Assembly: GCA_934454035.1 (NCBI GenBank)
Contig: CAKSFY010000130.1
Span: forward strand, 1 to 6,221
Length of the DNA: 6,221 bases
Source: an uncultured Clostridia bacterium
GTDB taxonomy: Bacteria; Bacillota; Clostridia; UBA1381
Direction: 5' to 3'
In this document: positions 4,898-6,221 of the stretch, in pieces
How positions within the stretch are numbered: the first letter of the stretch is position 1
How the letters are laid out: each line of letters begins with the position of its first letter
Made by a program: the position numbers and the translations under genes
Notes under the pieces: generated by a model
Told to the model about the DNA's origin: nothing
The model's database searches: none
What the model saw: only the letters and a program-made list of their open reading frames with translations

Positions 4898-4975
4898 AAA
4901 CTCCTCTTATATATAGTTTTTTATAATTTAACTGCCCTAAAGGGGGTTTTATATATGAGGTGTCGGAGGTGTCAT
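4872..4975. repeat. 19-bp perfect inverted repeat made of paired iterons, AT-rich centre
   Basis: The left arm 4872-4890 (ATGACACCTCCGACACCTC) and right arm 4957-4975 are exact reverse complements, 66 bases apart. Each arm contains two tandem copies of GACACCTC (9-base period), so four copies of one half-site are present in two opposed pairs. The centre is AT-rich (TTATATATAG, TTTTTTATAATTTAA) apart from CCCTAAAGGG-like sequence at 4935-4944. It fills the gap between the primase-helicase stop and the VRR-NUC ribosome site. It could be a replication origin (iterons plus unwinding element), an operator, or a long-range RNA hairpin controlling the downstream genes. The repeat is certain; its role is not. 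Confidence 0.85.
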
Positions 4976-4978
4976 TTT

Positions 4979-6221
4979 TTAAATAAAATCACTTTCTGTA
5001 AGTCTGACTCCGGTCACGAAACGACCTTCTGTTTTTTTGCGTCTGCCTATCCCGCGCTGCTCAACAGCCGCATAGAATTCTGCAGAATTACGCACATATT
5101 CTCCGCATCTTGCACAGAACGCACGATATGCGTCATAAAAGTTCCCGGACTTTTCTTCAAGTCCGTCACCGACTTCACAGCACGCATCAAGAAAATGTGC
5201 AAGCCAGTCATTGTCGCGCTTATATTTATCGACAGCGTCCATGACGACTTTCGGCGGTTGTATTCTAAAATCGTTTTTGATTATCTTTTCAGCGCCGTCA
5301 ATGAGCCATGTGAGAATATACTCACCGGCATTTTCAAACAGATAATCGCCGTAATTTTTTATATCCTTTTTCGGCTTGATTTTTGCGTTAAACGGTATTA
5401 CAATGAGCCTTCGCCATATGCCTTCATCCATTGCTCCGACTCTCGGAAGATGGTTTGTGTATAAGAGTACTGTGTGGGTAGGTGTAAAATGGAACGGGTT
5501 CTTATATTTCTTTTCCGCCTCAATCGTATCTGTGGAACACAGCTGTTTTACCATTGATGTGTTAAGGCGCATTCCTTCCTCGAGTTCTGCCGCTATGAGG
5601 AGCCGTTTGCCTTTTGCCTCGGCAAGTTCCGGTTTCACATTTCTCTTGCAGCCGACAGTCAGCGCATCGGCTGAAATCATACCGCCGTATGTGCCGATGG
5701 TTTTAAGTATTGCATTTCCGAATGTTGATTTACCGTTTCCGCCCTCACCGTATGCAATGATGAGCGCCTCAACAAACACTTTTCCGAGCAGCGAAAGTCC
5801 CATCATCTGCTGCACATATTCAACAAGCTGCGCATCACCGCAGAAAAATTCATTCACGGCTGACAGCCACAAATCCTTTCCCTTATCACCGGGTGATACC
5901 GCCGTAACCTTTGTGATATTATCCTCCGGTGTATGTTCGTGCGATCCGTCTGTTCCGTGTCTTAGGTCATAAGTACAGTTTGGAGTATTCAGCAAATACG
6001 GATTGCTGTCAAGCTGCGATACGGGAACATCAACCATCGGCTTTAAGGTTTGCAGCGCCGATGCAATGTATTTCATATCTCTTCGTTTCATTACGAAAGC
6101 AAGGTATTTCTTTGCCGACAAATACTCCTCATATAACTTCAGCTGTTCCTCGTTAAGATTGTTTATAACTCTCTTTCCGCCGGATACCGCATCTTCTTTA
6201 GGCACACCGCTTGATATGAGA
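4979..6221 (-). CDS. Phage primase-helicase, P4/D5 type, C-terminal part (partial)
   Basis: A superfamily 3 helicase with D5/P4-type primase C-terminal architecture, which unwinds phage DNA and starts replication. The frame is open to the right edge; a GTG at 6205 could be read as a start but lacks a ribosome site, and whole family members are about 750-800 residues, so about half is missing, including the primase part. Counting from 6205: D5_N-type region to about 140; Walker A GEGGNGKST (153-161); Walker B LLIAAELEE (202-210); sensor-1 motif YTNHLPRV (249-256) with N251; arginine-finger region GIWRRLIVIPF (262-272); a winged-helix-like end from about 325 to 408 with a basic GIGRRKKTEGR stretch. 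Motifs are intact. The stop TAA (4979-4981) lies 3 bases from the inverted repeat, as if the protein might act at that site. Confidence 0.9.
   Translation of the reverse strand, partial: LISSGVPKEDAVSGGKRVINNLNEEQLKLYEEYLSAKKYLAFVMKRRDMKYIASALQTLKPMVDVPVSQLDSNPYLLNTPNCTYDLRHGTDGSHEHTPEDNITKVTAVSPGDKGKDLWLSAVNEFFCGDAQLVEYVQQMMGLSLLGKVFVEALIIAYGEGGNGKSTFGNAILKTIGTYGGMISADALTVGCKRNVKPELAEAKGKRLLIAAELEEGMRLNTSMVKQLCSTDTIEAEKKYKNPFHFTPTHTVLLYTNHLPRVGAMDEGIWRRLIVIPFNAKIKPKKDIKNYGDYLFENAGEYILTWLIDGAEKIIKNDFRIQPPKVVMDAVDKYKRDNDWLAHFLDACCEVGDGLEEKSGNFYDAYRAFCARCGEYVRNSAEFYAAVEQRGIGRRKKTEGRFVTGVRLTESDFI

Noticed and set aside
4922..4927. Plus-strand TATAAT as a promoter
   Set aside because: No -35-like sequence lies 16-18 bases upstream and no plus-strand gene follows; it is part of the AT-rich centre of the inverted repeat.
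4932..4949. Terminator after the primase-helicase gene (CCC/GGG hairpin)
   Set aside because: The stem is only three good pairs with an internal mismatch, and no T run follows in the minus-strand RNA.
1..6221. CRISPR array, tRNA genes or insertion sequences
   Set aside because: No regularly spaced repeats, no cloverleaf-like sequence and no transposase motifs were seen on either strand.

Overview
The window is a piece of a tailed-phage genome or integrated prophage from a low-to-moderate-GC Firmicute, most likely a gut-type Clostridia (Oscillospiraceae/Lachnospiraceae-like). The basis is the gene set (P4/D5-type primase-helicase, VRR-NUC nuclease, SNF2-type helicase, DUF1492/ArpU-like regulator, HNH nuclease, P27-type small terminase), the strong AGGAGG-type ribosome sites and the sigma-A-type promoters. 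The host assignment is inference. Nothing here is bacterial housekeeping.

All genes but one are on the minus strand and read from right to left. Right part (6221 to 3222): the replication block, with the C-terminal half of a primase-helicase cut by the window edge, a 121-base intergenic segment holding a large perfect inverted repeat, a VRR-NUC nuclease, and an SNF2-like helicase overlapping it by 20 bases. A 142-residue DUF1492/ArpU-like protein follows with a 4-base ATGA overlap and probably switches on late transcription. Directly after its stop codon are a good minus-strand promoter (2762-2789) and, about 20 bases past the predicted start point, a 13-pair hairpin with a U-tract (2698-2734).

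Left part (2674 to 1): the packaging and modification block, with an HNH nuclease, a P27-type small terminase subunit, a compact S-adenosylmethionine synthetase, and the N-terminal ParB-like domain of a protein that is usually a DNA methyltransferase and runs off the left edge. Small gaps and overlaps suggest one transcription unit for the last three. The synthetase probably supplies S-adenosylmethionine for the methyltransferase.

The exception is a plus-strand HicB-family antitoxin gene (1979-2296), placed backwards between the HNH and small-terminase genes, with its own consensus promoter and terminator and no visible HicA toxin. It looks like a separately expressed prophage cargo gene.

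The most interesting items are the repeat-bracketed AT-rich segment at 4872-4975 (possible origin or RNA switch), the promoter-plus-immediate-terminator arrangement at 2698-2789 (possible antitermination switch for late genes), the orphan HicB with an unusual tail, and the SAM synthetase/methyltransferase pair. No gene-free stretch exceeds 300 bases.
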